Shown here in pieces: positions 23,936-33,219 of a DNA stretch of 42,094 nucleotides (the stretch's first letter is position 1; every line of letters starts with the position of its first letter). This DNA comes from Armatimonadota bacterium (lineage in GTDB: Bacteria > Armatimonadota > JAAZEB01). Position numbers and translations under genes: made by a program. The DNA is taken from NCBI GenBank assembly GCA_012512265.1, contig JAAZEM010000163.1, positions 1-42,094 of the forward strand, given 5' to 3'. A model generated the notes under the pieces. It searched no databases. It was given only the letters and a program-made list of their open reading frames with translations, and was not told where the DNA came from.

Positions 23936-26905
23936 ATGGTTGATGCACGTCTCTGTCTGCTCGCGCTGTTGGTTCTCCCGGCCGCGCTGCCGGCCACAGC
24001 GGCGCCCGGCACGATCACGCTCGTGGACGCGGGACGCTCGGATTACCGCATCGTCGTGCCGGCGAACGCCATTCCCTCGGAGCAGCACGCGGCTTCGGAG
24101 CTGCAATCGTTCCTCAAGCAGATCTCCGGGGCCGAGCTGCCGATCGTGACCGACGCCGAGCCGCTTCCGGCGCGCGCCATCCTCCTCGGAAGAAACGCGC
24201 ACCTGGAGCGAGTCCGGGCCAACATCGATTTTGCCCGGCTGGGCCAAGAGGGCTTCACGCTCCGCACGGTGGGCCCCCACCTGGTGATCGCCGGTGGCCA
24301 GCCCCGGGGCACGCTCTACGGCGTCTACACCTTCCTCGAGGAGCACCTGGGCTGCCGGTGGTTCTCCTCGAAGGTGAGCCGCATCCCCAAGAAGGAGACG
24401 ATCACCCTGGGCGCGATTGACGACACGCAGGTGCCCGTTCTGGAGTATCGCGAGCCGTTCTGGTGGGACGCGTTTGACGGCGATTGGGCCGCGCGGAACA
24501 AGGCGAACTCCAACCAGGCCCGGCTCGGGGAGAAGCACGGCGGGAAGATCACCTATGTCGGCTTCGTGCACACATTCAACCGCCTCGTGCCCCCGGAGAA
24601 GTACTTCGACGAGCACCCCGAGTACTTCTCCGAGATCGGCGGCAAGCGGATGAAGGGCTACTACCAGCTCTGCCTGACCAACCCCGACGTCCTGAAGATC
24701 GTCATCGAGGGCGTGCGCAAGTGGCTGCGCGAGAACCCGCAGGCGAGCATCGTCTCTGTCTCGCAGAACGACACGCGCGGCTATTGCGAGTGCGCCAACT
24801 GCAAGAAGGTCGAGGAGGAGGAAGGTGGAGCCCACTCCGGGCCGCTCATCCGCTTCGTGAACGCCGTCGCGGAAGCGATTGAGAAGGAGTTCCCCCACGT
24901 CGCCATCGACACCCTGGCCTACCAGTACACCCGGAAGCCGTGCAAGACGCGGCCCCGGCACAACGTCATCGTGCGCCTCTGCAGCATCGAATGCTGCTTC
25001 TCGCACTCCCTGGCAGAGGAGGACACGGAGTTCGCCCGCGACATCGAGGGGTGGTCGAAGATCTGCAACCGGCTCTACATCTGGGATTACACGACCACTT
25101 TCGCGCACTACGTGCTCCCCTTCTCCAACATCGAGGTGCTCCAGCCAAACGTCCAGTTCTTCGTGAAGAACAACGTGAAGGGGATCTTCGAGCAGGGTGC
25201 CTACCAGTCGCCCGGCGCCGATATGGCCTACCTGAAGGCCTACCTCCTGGCGAAAATCCTTTGGAACCCCAACTGCGACGTGGAGCGCCACCGCCGCGAG
25301 TTCCTGGAGGGGTTCTATGGCAAGGCGGCCGACCAGATCGACCGCTACCTGCGCCTGTGCCGCGCTTACGTCCTGGAGAAGGGACTACATCAGAACATCT
25401 GGATCAACCCCGAGAGTGGGCACATGCCCTCCGAGCTCGTCGCGCAGGCGAATGCCCTCTTCGATGAGGCCGAGCGCGCCGTCGCCGACGACCCCGATGC
25501 ACTCTACCGGGTGCGAGTCGCGCGCCTCCCGATCCAGTACGTGCAGCTGACCCGCGTCCGCCCCGATTTCTCGAAGCCGTGGCGGATCCGCGGCGATTCC
25601 TACGGCCCCGAGCCCGACCCCGCGATGGTGAAGGTGGCTGACCAGTTCTTCTCCATCTGCGCCCAGGAGGGGGTGACCCACCTGAGCGAGAGCCGCTTCA
25701 GCCCTGAGCAGCTGCACGAGCGCGTGGCGCCCGCTATCTACGGCGCGAAGCTCGTTACCCTGGAGAATGACGCGCTTCGCCTGCGCGTTGCGCCTTCGCT
25801 GGGCGGGCGGATCCTCACCATCGAGGAGAAAGCCACCGGGCAGCAGCTCGTCTCGCCGGCCGCTTCCAGCGCTGCCGGCTTCCCCTACGCCGGCGGCTCG
25901 TGGGATGCCGCGGGATTCCGCCGGCGGACGGCGGGCGCGAACGCCAGCTTCCGCGTGGACAGCCCGACCACCGGCAACCAGGTGACGCTGGTGGCCACGC
26001 TGAAAGACGGCCTGGAGCTCAAGCGAGTGATCCGCCTGGCCGGATCGGGCTGGACCGTTGAGACGACGGTGACGAACACAGCGGATCAGCCGCGCGCGGC
26101 ACGGATCCGCTCCGGGCTCGAGCTCGCGGCCGGCGGCGAGGAGGTGGGCCTGACCGCTAGCGGCAAGGAGCTGGCACTCGCGATCCCCGCGGACGCCTGG
26201 GAGGCCCGGCAAACCTTCACCGGCGGCGCGCTGCCCCGGGACGGATGGACGCTCTCGCTGCCCGCCGGGCACAGCCTCCGCTGCCAGGTGACGGGCCAGC
26301 TCCAGCAGGCGTCGTTTGCTGTGCGCGCCGGTGATCCCACGGTGACGATCCACCTGGTGACCCCCGAGAAGAGCCTGCCTCCGAAGGCCTCGATGGCGCT
26401 CACCACGGCCTACACTCTCGGCCAGGCGGCGAAGCGCGAGCCGGTGAAGCGCCAGCGCCCGGGCGAAGAGATCGTCGTTCTGCCGGACGAGTTCAGCCTT
26501 TTCCGGGAGGGCACGCTGAGCGGGCTCCAGGAAGACCCGACGGCTCCCGAGGGGTTCGCGGTTCGCATGGCCGGCGATACGAACGAGTGGGCCACCCAGT
26601 GGAAGATTGATCCCGCCCGGGTGCGCCCCGGCGCCACCTATGAAGTGAGCGCCCTCGTCCGCTTCGACCTGAAGGGAAAAGAGGGCACGGCGTGCACCTT
26701 CGGGGTATACGACGTGGATAAGAAGGCCGGCGCCTGTGGCGGCGCGCTCGCCGCGCGCGACGCGAAGCCGGGCTGGCAGCTCGTGAAGTTCGGGCGGTTT
26801 AAGGCCGAGGGCCAGCAGTACGTCTGGCTCGCGCCGGCGCTCAACCCTGACAACGTCGGCGCGGTTTACGTGGACCGTGTCTTCTTCCGCCGCGTGGAGG
26901 AGTGA
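23936..26905 (+). CDS. Secreted DUF4838 protein with GH67-like N-terminal domain
   Basis: 989 residues from ATG 23936, after a very strong GGAGGGAGGAG. MVDARLCLLALLVLPAALPA is a signal peptide. Residues about 25-140 resemble the alpha-glucuronidase N-terminal domain (SEQHAASELQSFLKQISGAE, GGQPRGTLYGVYTFLEEHLG). The DUF4838 core lies at about 190-450, with SVSQNDTRGYCECANCKKVE and DTLAYQYTRKPCKTRPRHNV and VRLCSIECCFSHSL. A beta-sandwich at 590-780 and a jelly-roll-like CBM region at the C-terminus (about 800-989) complete it. Family knowledge: a glycoside-hydrolase-like TIM barrel of largely unknown activity, common in Armatimonadota, Planctomycetes and Bacteroidota. Inference: acts outside the cytoplasm on a uronate-containing glycan. 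Confidence 0.9.
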   Translation: MVDARLCLLALLVLPAALPATAAPGTITLVDAGRSDYRIVVPANAIPSEQHAASELQSFLKQISGAELPIVTDAEPLPARAILLGRNAHLERVRANIDFARLGQEGFTLRTVGPHLVIAGGQPRGTLYGVYTFLEEHLGCRWFSSKVSRIPKKETITLGAIDDTQVPVLEYREPFWWDAFDGDWAARNKANSNQARLGEKHGGKITYVGFVHTFNRLVPPEKYFDEHPEYFSEIGGKRMKGYYQLCLTNPDVLKIVIEGVRKWLRENPQASIVSVSQNDTRGYCECANCKKVEEEEGGAHSGPLIRFVNAVAEAIEKEFPHVAIDTLAYQYTRKPCKTRPRHNVIVRLCSIECCFSHSLAEEDTEFARDIEGWSKICNRLYIWDYTTTFAHYVLPFSNIEVLQPNVQFFVKNNVKGIFEQGAYQSPGADMAYLKAYLLAKILWNPNCDVERHRREFLEGFYGKAADQIDRYLRLCRAYVLEKGLHQNIWINPESGHMPSELVAQANALFDEAERAVADDPDALYRVRVARLPIQYVQLTRVRPDFSKPWRIRGDSYGPEPDPAMVKVADQFFSICAQEGVTHLSESRFSPEQLHERVAPAIYGAKLVTLENDALRLRVAPSLGGRILTIEEKATGQQLVSPAASSAAGFPYAGGSWDAAGFRRRTAGANASFRVDSPTTGNQVTLVATLKDGLELKRVIRLAGSGWTVETTVTNTADQPRAARIRSGLELAAGGEEVGLTASGKELALAIPADAWEARQTFTGGALPRDGWTLSLPAGHSLRCQVTGQLQQASFAVRAGDPTVTIHLVTPEKSLPPKASMALTTAYTLGQAAKREPVKRQRPGEEIVVLPDEFSLFREGTLSGLQEDPTAPEGFAVRMAGDTNEWATQWKIDPARVRPGATYEVSALVRFDLKGKEGTACTFGVYDVDKKAGACGGALAARDAKPGWQLVKFGRFKAEGQQYVWLAPALNPDNVGAVYVDRVFFRRVEE

Positions 26906-26916
26906 TCTCCGAGGTT

Positions 26917-26972
26917 GCCCGGGGTGCCGGCTCCAGCCGGATGAGACACCGGCGGATGCCGGCTCCCCGGGC
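26917..26972. terminator. Long GC-rich hairpin after the DUF4838 gene
   Basis: GCCCGGGGTGCCGGC (26917-26931) pairs with GCCGGCTCCCCGGGC (26958-26972), 14 of 15 positions, with a smaller hairpin in the loop. It starts 12 bp after the stop codon. No U-run follows. Confidence 0.55.
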
Positions 26973-27073
26973 CCTCGGGCAGGGATCCCAGGGAAGTTGG
27001 CGAAACCAGGCTTGAGCCTCCGCGGGTACTCCTGCGGCAGATCCGGCAAACTGCCAATCGGAAGGAACTTCCT

Positions 27074-27901
27074 ATGTCTGATCTACGGCAATCCGTGATG
27101 CTCTTCCCATTCCACAAGCAGCTGGCCGATGGAACGCTCTCGCCCGGCGACATGCTGCGCGAGTTCCACGAGGCCGGCGTCACCGGGCTCGAGCCCTCGG
27201 TCTTCCGCCGCAGCGAGACCCCGTCATGGTGGGGCGACCTGGTGAGCGGCGCGAAGGACCTGGGGATGGAGTTCGCGTGCTGCGTCATCAGCTGCAACCT
27301 GGTGGGCGAAAGCGAGGCCGACCGCCAGGCCGCGCTCGACTGGGTGGCGCAGGGCGTGGAGATCTCCGCCAGCCTGGGCTGCCCCACGGTGCTCGTCGCC
27401 GGCAGCCGGCCCGCGCCCGGCATGTCGAACGAGGAGGGGCGCAAGGTGCTGGCCGGCGCCCTCGCCAAGGCCGCCGAGCGCGCCCAGGGCTCCGGCGTCA
27501 CCGTGACGATTGAAGATTTCGGGGTCTACCCCGAGTTCACGTGCAGCTCGGAGCACGTGCTCGAGGTGGTGCAGGCCGCCGCGCATCCCAATCTGAAGGT
27601 CACCTTCGATAACGGCAACTTCCTCTTCGCGGACGACACGCCCGTGCAGGCCTTCCCCCGCCTGAAGGAGCTGATCCGCCACGTGCATATCAAGGATTTC
27701 GCCCCCGGCGAGCCCGGCTCGGGCAGGCGCTGGGTTGGCACCGCCATCGGATCCGGCCAGGCGATGGTCCGCGAAAGCCTCGCTCTTGTCAAGGGGATGG
27801 AGTACAAGGGCTGGGTCTCCCTGGAGGTGAGCATCGCGCCGCCGCTCCCGGAGGCGGTCCAGGCCGCCAAGGTGGTCCGCGACCTCTGGGCAGAGGTCTA
27901 G
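27074..27901 (+). CDS. Xylose isomerase-like TIM barrel (sugar phosphate isomerase/epimerase)
   Basis: 275 residues from ATG 27074, preceded by GGAAGGA. A complete AP endonuclease family 2 type barrel with the expected metal ligands: E147 in VTVTIEDFG, D179 in KVTFDNGNF, H205 in RHVHIKDF and E251 in GWVSLEVS. No signal peptide, so cytoplasmic. Family knowledge: these proteins isomerise or epimerise keto-sugars or inositol derivatives and often accompany Gfo/Idh/MocA dehydrogenases. Inference: it processes a monosaccharide released by the flanking secreted proteins; the exact reaction cannot be read. Confidence 0.9.
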   Translation: MSDLRQSVMLFPFHKQLADGTLSPGDMLREFHEAGVTGLEPSVFRRSETPSWWGDLVSGAKDLGMEFACCVISCNLVGESEADRQAALDWVAQGVEISASLGCPTVLVAGSRPAPGMSNEEGRKVLAGALAKAAERAQGSGVTVTIEDFGVYPEFTCSSEHVLEVVQAAAHPNLKVTFDNGNFLFADDTPVQAFPRLKELIRHVHIKDFAPGEPGSGRRWVGTAIGSGQAMVRESLALVKGMEYKGWVSLEVSIAPPLPEAVQAAKVVRDLWAEV

Positions 27902-27914
27902 CGCGCTATGGAAT

Positions 27915-27937
27915 GGGGGCGGATCATCACCGCCCCC
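27915..27937 (+). terminator. Hairpin terminator after the TIM-barrel gene
   Basis: GGGGGCGG (27915-27922) and CCGCCCCC (27930-27937) form an 8-bp stem with a 7-nt loop, followed by TCCCC, within the 87-bp gap before the LamG gene. It could be an intraoperonic attenuator. Confidence 0.55.
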
Positions 27938-27988
27938 TCCCCTGCCTGCATCACTTGTGAACAACTGTCTCTTGGAGAAGTAGCCGCC

Positions 27989-30940
27989 ATGTGGACCCGG
28001 TTGATCCTACCTCTACTCTTGTTGCTCGGTTGCGTGCCCGCCGGCGCCGTACCGGAGGGGCTGACGTTCCACGTCTCGTTTGATGGCGACGCAGCCAATG
28101 CCGATTTTGCTCTTGGTGAACGTCGCTCCAGCCTGGAGACCGACCTCGGGTTCCACTCGGCCCCGGGCGTCAAGGGGCAAGGCATGCTGCTCCAGCGGGG
28201 TGAGCGCTGCTCCTACCCCATTCGCGGCAATCTCGATACGTCGCAGGGCACCTTCTCGTGCTGGGTGAAGCCGCTCAACTGGGATGGGCACGTGGCGAAG
28301 TTCCGGCATTTCCTCGTCGTCACCGCACCCGCCTACACGATGCTCCTCTACCTCTACCCCATTGGCGACGAGGCGGTGATCCTCTACATCCGGATGAACC
28401 CGGGCACGCCCCAGGATGCCACCTTGCGCGCCGGCGCGCCGGTCGATATCCTGAAGCAAGGCGAGTGGACTCACCTGGCGGCCACCTGGGATTCGAAAGC
28501 GGTGCGTATCTACGCGAATGGCCAGCGCGTCGGCGAGGGTTTGGTTGCCTCGCCGCTCCCGAAGCTGGACGAGGGCACCTTTACCTTATGCCCCATCGAC
28601 TTCTGGAACAACAAGCAGTGGGGCGATCCCGACGAGCAGACCGTGTGCGACGAGGTGCGGATCTTCAACCGCGCCCTCGCAGAGGATGAGATCCTCGATC
28701 TTTACGCACTCGACGCCCCCGGGGGCGGGAAAGGAATCGACCCCACGCTCGCCGTGACGATCAAGCCCGATTACAACGGCAAGCGGCTCCTGGTGACCGC
28801 CCGGCCCGCGCACCTCGACGCGGCGTGGAAGGAGCGCCTGGCGGGCAAACCAGACATCCAGCTGACCGTGCGTGACCCGAAAGGGAAGACGCTCCTGGCG
28901 CATCGTGGCCCGCTTGGCGACGGGCAGTTTGTCGCCCCCGTTCCCGAGTGGGCAGATGGCGATTACGTCGCGGAAGGCGTGATCACCGCGACGGGCGAGC
29001 GCCTGGCCGGGCGCGCGTCGATCACCAAGCCGCCGACGCCCTGGCTGCCCTCGGTGAAGGAGTGGCGTGCCACCCGGGTGTTGGAGCCCTGGATGCCCCT
29101 GGCGCGCTCCGGGAGCACGATCCGCTACTGGAACGGCGAGCTCAGCCTGAAAGGCGCATTCCCGGAGCAGCTCACGGCGCGCGAGTGCGTGCAGCCAGGC
29201 GCGAAGACGACGGCGCCTCATCCTGCGCAGCCGCTTCTCGCGGGGCCGGTCCGGCTGGTCGCGGCGGAGCCGGCCACCTGGAACCCGCCTCGCGTCATCG
29301 AGGAGAAGCCGTACCGGATCACCGTGGCCGGCACGGGACGGGTGGGCGCTCTCGCCGCCACCTACGAGACGCTCATGGAGTTTGACGGGTTGATCCGGGC
29401 CGACCTGACGCTCACGCCTCCGGCGGGCGGCGTGGAGCTCGCCGAGCTGATCCTGGAGATCCCGATCCGCGCCGAGGTTGCCACCTACTACCGCAACCCC
29501 ACCTGCCGCGAGTGGGACGGCAAGTCGCTGGTGGAGGAAGCGTTTCTCCCCTACGCCTGGCTGGGGAACGAGGAGCGCGGGCTTTCGTGGTTCATGGAGT
29601 CCGCGGCCAACTGGCGCATCGGTAAAGAGAAGCCGGTGATGACGCTCCGGCGCGAGGGGAACGCGGTGGTGGCACGCCTCCACCTGATCAGCGAGCGCGT
29701 CCGCGTCGAGAAGCCGCTCACCTACACTCTGGGTCTCCAGGCGACGCCGGTACGCCCGCTGCCGGCGCGCCTCTACGATTGGTGGTTCGCGTCCGGGCCC
29801 CAGTTCAAGGGCTCCAACCTCTTCGTCTTTGGCTGGAGCAAGCAGATCTCCTACCTGAACGGCCGGCTGATCGCTTACGATCCGGCGAAGCAGCGCGAGC
29901 TCGTCGACCGGTGGAGAGCGAGTGGCAAGGAGAGCCTCTCCTACACGTGCGCGCAGTGCACAGCCAACATCTCGCCGGAATACCTCTTCTTCGGCGAGGA
30001 GTGGAACCAGCCGTATGGCGGCTCCTTTTCCGGCTACAAGCGCGTGCCGGACGACGCGCCCTACAGCATAGTGCCCGTCTGCCCGCAGAGTAGCTTCGCC
30101 GATTTCCTCGTCTGGTGTGTCCGCGAGAACATCCGCAACGACTGGGGCGGCGGGATCTACACCGATATCGATGGCGCCATCGCCTGCGATAACGCGCTGC
30201 ACGGCTGCGGCTTTACTGACTCCTTCGGGCAGAAAGGGCGTACCTGGCCGCTGTATGCCCACCGCGCGCTCTCGCGGCGGATCTACGAGCTGTGCCACGA
30301 CGCCGGCAAGTTCTACTTCTCGCACGCGCACAGCCACTGGTATGCGCCGTTCAACGCCTTCAACGACGGCTGGTGCCCCGGCGAGCAGTATAGCAGCCAG
30401 GTCGTCGGCCGCCCCGACTTCTACATGACGGGGATTCCCGACCGGGTGTGGCGCACCGAGTTCTACTCACCGACGACGGGCGTGGCCACTTTCCTCCTGC
30501 CCCAGCTTAGCCGGCTCGCGGGGGAGGACGTGCTGAAGGAGACCGGCCCAAGCGAGAGCTGTATCGTGGCGGGGATGTGCTACGGCGCGCCCCTATGGGC
30601 AGGCAGCATCAGCCAGAGCGTCGTGGAGGAGGTGTGGGCCGTGCAGCAGGCGTTTGGCCTGGGCGAGGCTGAGTTCATCCCGTTCTGGAAGCAGCGCGAG
30701 GTGACGGTCTCCGATCCCCAGGTGCGCGTCAGCCTGTGGCGCAAGCCAGGGAAGCGCCTCCTGGTGGTCGCCAACTTCACGAATACCGACCGCATCGTGG
30801 AGCTCAAGGCGCCGGGCACACGCTTTGAAGGCGCGTGGAAGGCGGAGGGCCTGGAGACATCGGATGGGACCGCGCGCCTCGTCGTGCCGGCCTACCGCGG
30901 CGCCCTGGTCTTGATGACCGGCCCCGAAGAGCGTCGGTAG
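27989..30940 (+). CDS. Secreted LamG-domain glycoside hydrolase-like protein (DUF6067-like)
   Basis: 983 residues. ATG 27989 follows CTTGGAGAAG and gives a signal peptide ending in a possible lipobox (LILPLLLLLGC, cysteine near residue 15), so it may be a lipoprotein. Residues about 25-240 are a concanavalin-A/LamG-type domain: LTFHVSFDGDAANADFALGE, FSCWVKPLNWDG, GEWTHLAATWDSKAVRIYAN and VCDEVRIFNRALAEDEILDL. The second half (about 400-983) resembles the DUF6067 glycoside-hydrolase-like family: RGLSWFMESAANWRIG, a barrel segment NDWGGGIYTDIDGAIACDNA with several acidic candidates, and a C-terminal beta domain. Inference: an extracellular or surface glycan-degrading enzyme; activity is untested for the family as far as I know. 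Confidence 0.8.
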   Translation: MWTRLILPLLLLLGCVPAGAVPEGLTFHVSFDGDAANADFALGERRSSLETDLGFHSAPGVKGQGMLLQRGERCSYPIRGNLDTSQGTFSCWVKPLNWDGHVAKFRHFLVVTAPAYTMLLYLYPIGDEAVILYIRMNPGTPQDATLRAGAPVDILKQGEWTHLAATWDSKAVRIYANGQRVGEGLVASPLPKLDEGTFTLCPIDFWNNKQWGDPDEQTVCDEVRIFNRALAEDEILDLYALDAPGGGKGIDPTLAVTIKPDYNGKRLLVTARPAHLDAAWKERLAGKPDIQLTVRDPKGKTLLAHRGPLGDGQFVAPVPEWADGDYVAEGVITATGERLAGRASITKPPTPWLPSVKEWRATRVLEPWMPLARSGSTIRYWNGELSLKGAFPEQLTARECVQPGAKTTAPHPAQPLLAGPVRLVAAEPATWNPPRVIEEKPYRITVAGTGRVGALAATYETLMEFDGLIRADLTLTPPAGGVELAELILEIPIRAEVATYYRNPTCREWDGKSLVEEAFLPYAWLGNEERGLSWFMESAANWRIGKEKPVMTLRREGNAVVARLHLISERVRVEKPLTYTLGLQATPVRPLPARLYDWWFASGPQFKGSNLFVFGWSKQISYLNGRLIAYDPAKQRELVDRWRASGKESLSYTCAQCTANISPEYLFFGEEWNQPYGGSFSGYKRVPDDAPYSIVPVCPQSSFADFLVWCVRENIRNDWGGGIYTDIDGAIACDNALHGCGFTDSFGQKGRTWPLYAHRALSRRIYELCHDAGKFYFSHAHSHWYAPFNAFNDGWCPGEQYSSQVVGRPDFYMTGIPDRVWRTEFYSPTTGVATFLLPQLSRLAGEDVLKETGPSESCIVAGMCYGAPLWAGSISQSVVEEVWAVQQAFGLGEAEFIPFWKQREVTVSDPQVRVSLWRKPGKRLLVVANFTNTDRIVELKAPGTRFEGAWKAEGLETSDGTARLVVPAYRGALVLMTGPEERR

Positions 30941-30973
30941 CCGGGCATCCGGACTTCCCCTCCACGCCCGCGG

Positions 30974-31137
30974 GTCGCGCAACCCGGCGCGCGGCGATAG
31001 ATCACCGCACTGCTTGCAAGCGAAGCCCTACCGGGCTGGGCCAGCCTGCACGCGCTGGCAACCGGTGCTAGCAAGGGCTGGGAGGGGAAGCCCCGACAGG
31101 GGCTTTGCTCAGAAGCAGCGCGGAGCTTCGCGCCCGC
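30974..31137 (+). repeat. Dispersed intergenic repeat, copy B
   Basis: Same length as and about 85 percent identical by eye to the reverse complement of 21271-21434. It begins 33 bp after the LamG gene stop. Its 3' third recurs again at 31232-31283. Confidence 0.8.
31078..31129 (+). repeat. 52-bp exact direct repeat, first unit
   Basis: From CTGGGAGGGGAAGCCCCGAC to the ending GCGCGGAGCTTC, identical base for base with 31232-31283. It contains the hairpin AAGCCCC-GACA-GGGGCTT. Confidence 0.9.
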
Positions 31138-31231
31138 GTGCCGGGCTGCTTTAGTATCCGCCCTGCCACGGGCACAGGGCGAACAGTGAACGTTCTCCCC
31201 TACCTGTCGCCGGGGCTTCGGTAGCGAGGGC

Positions 31232-31283
31232 CTGGGAGGGGAAGCCCCGACAGGGGCTTTGCTCAGAAGCAGCGCGGAGCTTC
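31232..31283 (+). repeat. 52-bp exact direct repeat, second unit
   Basis: Identical to 31078-31129. A further fragment, GCAAGGGCTGGGAGGGGGAG, sits at 31331-31350, giving three decaying copies in 280 bp at the 3' end of dnaA. The rest of the 417-bp gap 30941-31357 shows no gene or promoter. Confidence 0.9.
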
Positions 31284-31357
31284 CAGCTCCGCGCGTGCGG
31301 GCTGGCCGCACTCCCGCGTGCCTGAGAACGGCAAGGGCTGGGAGGGGGAGCCCCCGC

Positions 31358-32731
31358 TCAGCCCGCGAGCCGGCGCGAGATCTCCTCGATCGCGGCGCGG
31401 AGCTCCGTGTCGCTCTCCAGGCTGCCCTTGATCTTGTTGCACGCCGCGATCACGGTGGAGTGGTCGCGCCCGGCGAAGCGCTCGCCAATCTCCGCGAGTG
31501 GCGCGTTCGTGATCTGCCGCGAGAGGTACATCGCCACCTGGCGCGGCAGCACCACGCTCTTATCGCGGCGCTTGCTCTTGACGGCTTTGGCATCCACCCG
31601 GTAAAAATCGCACGTGGCACGCAGGACCGTCTCCACCGTGACGCTCGAGCTGCTCTTGCGGCCCACGTAGCTCACGAGCGTCTCCTCGGCAAGCGCGCAG
31701 GTGAGCGGCCGGCGCGTGAGAGACGAGCAGGCGATCAGCTTGATCAGCGCCCCCTCCAGCGCGCGCACGTCGGATTCGATCAGGTTGGCCACGAAAAGGA
31801 GCACCTCTTCGTCGATCTCTAGCCCCTCCGCCTCGGCCTTCCGACGGAGGATCTGCACCCGGGTCTCAAAATCGGGCGCGCCGATCTCGACGATCAGCCC
31901 GCTTTCCAGGCGCGAGCGGAGACGGTCTGGCAAGAGCGGCATCTCGCGCGGACAGCGGTCGCTGCAACAGACGATCTGCTTCCCCGCCTCCTGCACAGCG
32001 GTGAAGGTGAGGAAGAACTCCTCCTCCGTGCTCTCCTTGCCGGCCAGGAACTGCAGATCATCTACGAGGAGCACGTCGGCGCCGCGGTAGCGTTTCCGGA
32101 AGGCATCGGTGCGCCGCTCGCGCAACGCCGTTACAAACTCATAGGTAAACGCATCGGCGGTGACGTAGACCACGTGCTGGCTGGGGAAGAGCCGGGCGAT
32201 CTCGTGACCAATCGCCTGGAGCAGGTGGGTTTTGCCCACACCCACGCCGCCGCACAGGAGCAACGGGTTGTAGGTAGACGCGGGGGCGTTGGCAACAGCC
32301 ATCGCCGCGCGCCAGGCCAGCGTGTTGCTCTGGCCCACGGCGAAGGTATCAAAGCGGTACTTTATGTTCAGGCGCTGACCGGCGGAAGAGGCCGGCTTGG
32401 GCGCCGGCGCGGGGCGCCGCGTCTCGGGCGGGGTGTCCGCCTCCTCGGGAGCTTCCGCGCCTGCCCGGAAGCACAAAGGCAACGTGCTCCCGACCAGGCG
32501 TTCCAGGATCTCCTCCACCGCGCGCCGGCACCGCTTCTCCACGAAATCCGGCGAATAGCGGTTCGTCACCTCCACCGCCAGCGTTCCATCTTCGAGGCGC
32601 ACGGCGCGCGAGCCCTGAAGGCACTCGTCCTGGAGCCGTTTGTCCGGCAGGCGGCGAAGAGCCGCGAGTACACTCTCCCACAGCTCTTCGGCGCTGGCGA
32701 ACAACCCATCAATATGCAACTGCTTCGTCAT
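31358..32731 (-). CDS. dnaA: Chromosomal replication initiator protein DnaA
   Basis: 457 residues. Domain I (1-90; LWESVLAALRRL, LAVEVTNRYSPDFVEKR), a short Pro-rich domain II (92-118), the AAA+ domain with Walker A GGVGVGKT at 161-168, Walker B LLVDD at 221-225, sensor 1 VCCSDRCPREMPLLPDRLRS, and domain IV ending with the DnaA signature GRDHSTVIAACNKI (421-434). Family knowledge: binds DnaA boxes and melts the origin. Length is normal and all key motifs are kept, so it is probably the working initiator. Odd: dnaN, recF and gyrB are absent, and the neighbours are a glycan enzyme and small unknown genes. The Shine-Dalgarno region before ATG 32731 is weak. Confidence 0.98.
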   Translation of the reverse strand: MTKQLHIDGLFASAEELWESVLAALRRLPDKRLQDECLQGSRAVRLEDGTLAVEVTNRYSPDFVEKRCRRAVEEILERLVGSTLPLCFRAGAEAPEEADTPPETRRPAPAPKPASSAGQRLNIKYRFDTFAVGQSNTLAWRAAMAVANAPASTYNPLLLCGGVGVGKTHLLQAIGHEIARLFPSQHVVYVTADAFTYEFVTALRERRTDAFRKRYRGADVLLVDDLQFLAGKESTEEEFFLTFTAVQEAGKQIVCCSDRCPREMPLLPDRLRSRLESGLIVEIGAPDFETRVQILRRKAEAEGLEIDEEVLLFVANLIESDVRALEGALIKLIACSSLTRRPLTCALAEETLVSYVGRKSSSSVTVETVLRATCDFYRVDAKAVKSKRRDKSVVLPRQVAMYLSRQITNAPLAEIGERFAGRDHSTVIAACNKIKGSLESDTELRAAIEEISRRLAG

Positions 32732-32818
32732 AGAACGTCCGGATCAGAGACGGAAGAGACCCAGGCGCACAGCCAGCGTGAGGGTAGGAAGTCCAGCGCA
32801 ACTGGGCGATGTGCGTCC

Positions 32819-32827
32819 ATTATAGCA
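32819..32827 (-). promoter_or_regulatory. Extended -10 promoter of dnaA
   Basis: On the minus strand TGC-TATAAT reads through 32827-32819: a perfect -10 box with the TGn extension. No good -35 box exists at 16-18 bp, as is common for extended -10 promoters. The transcript would start near 32812, about 80 nt before the ATG. Confidence 0.7.
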
Positions 32828-32946
32828 CATCCAGCGAATCGGTGGGAGGGGCGGGCCTGGAGGGAGAAGCCAAGCGGGACGCGCCCTCGGGCGATTCCGG
32901 GGGGAATGAGGGGGGTGGCAAAAAGGGAACCGGAGGCCCTGGGGCC

Positions 32947-33219
32947 CTACTCGAGACCCAGGGCTTCGCGGAACCAGATCGCCATGCGCTGCCACCAGGC
33001 ACGCTGTTGGGCGCGTTGCCTGGCCTTCTCCAGCCAGCCTTGGGGCAGCTCCACCGAGTAGAAGGCGCGCAGCTCGCGCAGCATCTCGATCTTGGCGGGC
33101 TCGGGCAGGTGGGTGGCTCGCGTCACCCCGTAGCGGTTGAAGTAACGCTCCAGAATATCCGCCCCCTGGTCAGCGACAGCCTGGGGCACATCTGGTACCG
33201 AGCGATGGACTTTCTTCAT
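32947..33219 (-). CDS. Small hypothetical protein (90 aa)
   Basis: Begins MKKVHRSVPDVPQAVADQ at ATG 33219, with AGAGG some 13 bases upstream; the open frame extends 20 codons further without support. The protein is helical and basic in the second half (WLEKARQRAQQRAWWQRMAI) and ends ALGLE. I do not recognise a family. No membrane segment or signal peptide. It lies 215 bp upstream of dnaA in the same direction, but dnaA has its own promoter. Codon usage resembles the neighbours, so it is likely a real gene. Confidence 0.65.
   Translation of the reverse strand: MKKVHRSVPDVPQAVADQGADILERYFNRYGVTRATHLPEPAKIEMLRELRAFYSVELPQGWLEKARQRAQQRAWWQRMAIWFREALGLE

Noticed and set aside
30941..31357. CRISPR array
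   Set aside because: The repeats are only two to three, unequal in length and spacing, and extend into a 164-bp dispersed repeat.
32732..32946. Replication origin next to dnaA
   Set aside because: No DnaA-box cluster (TTATNCACA) and no AT-rich unwinding region; TTATAGCACA at 32820-32829 is the reverse strand of the dnaA -10 region.
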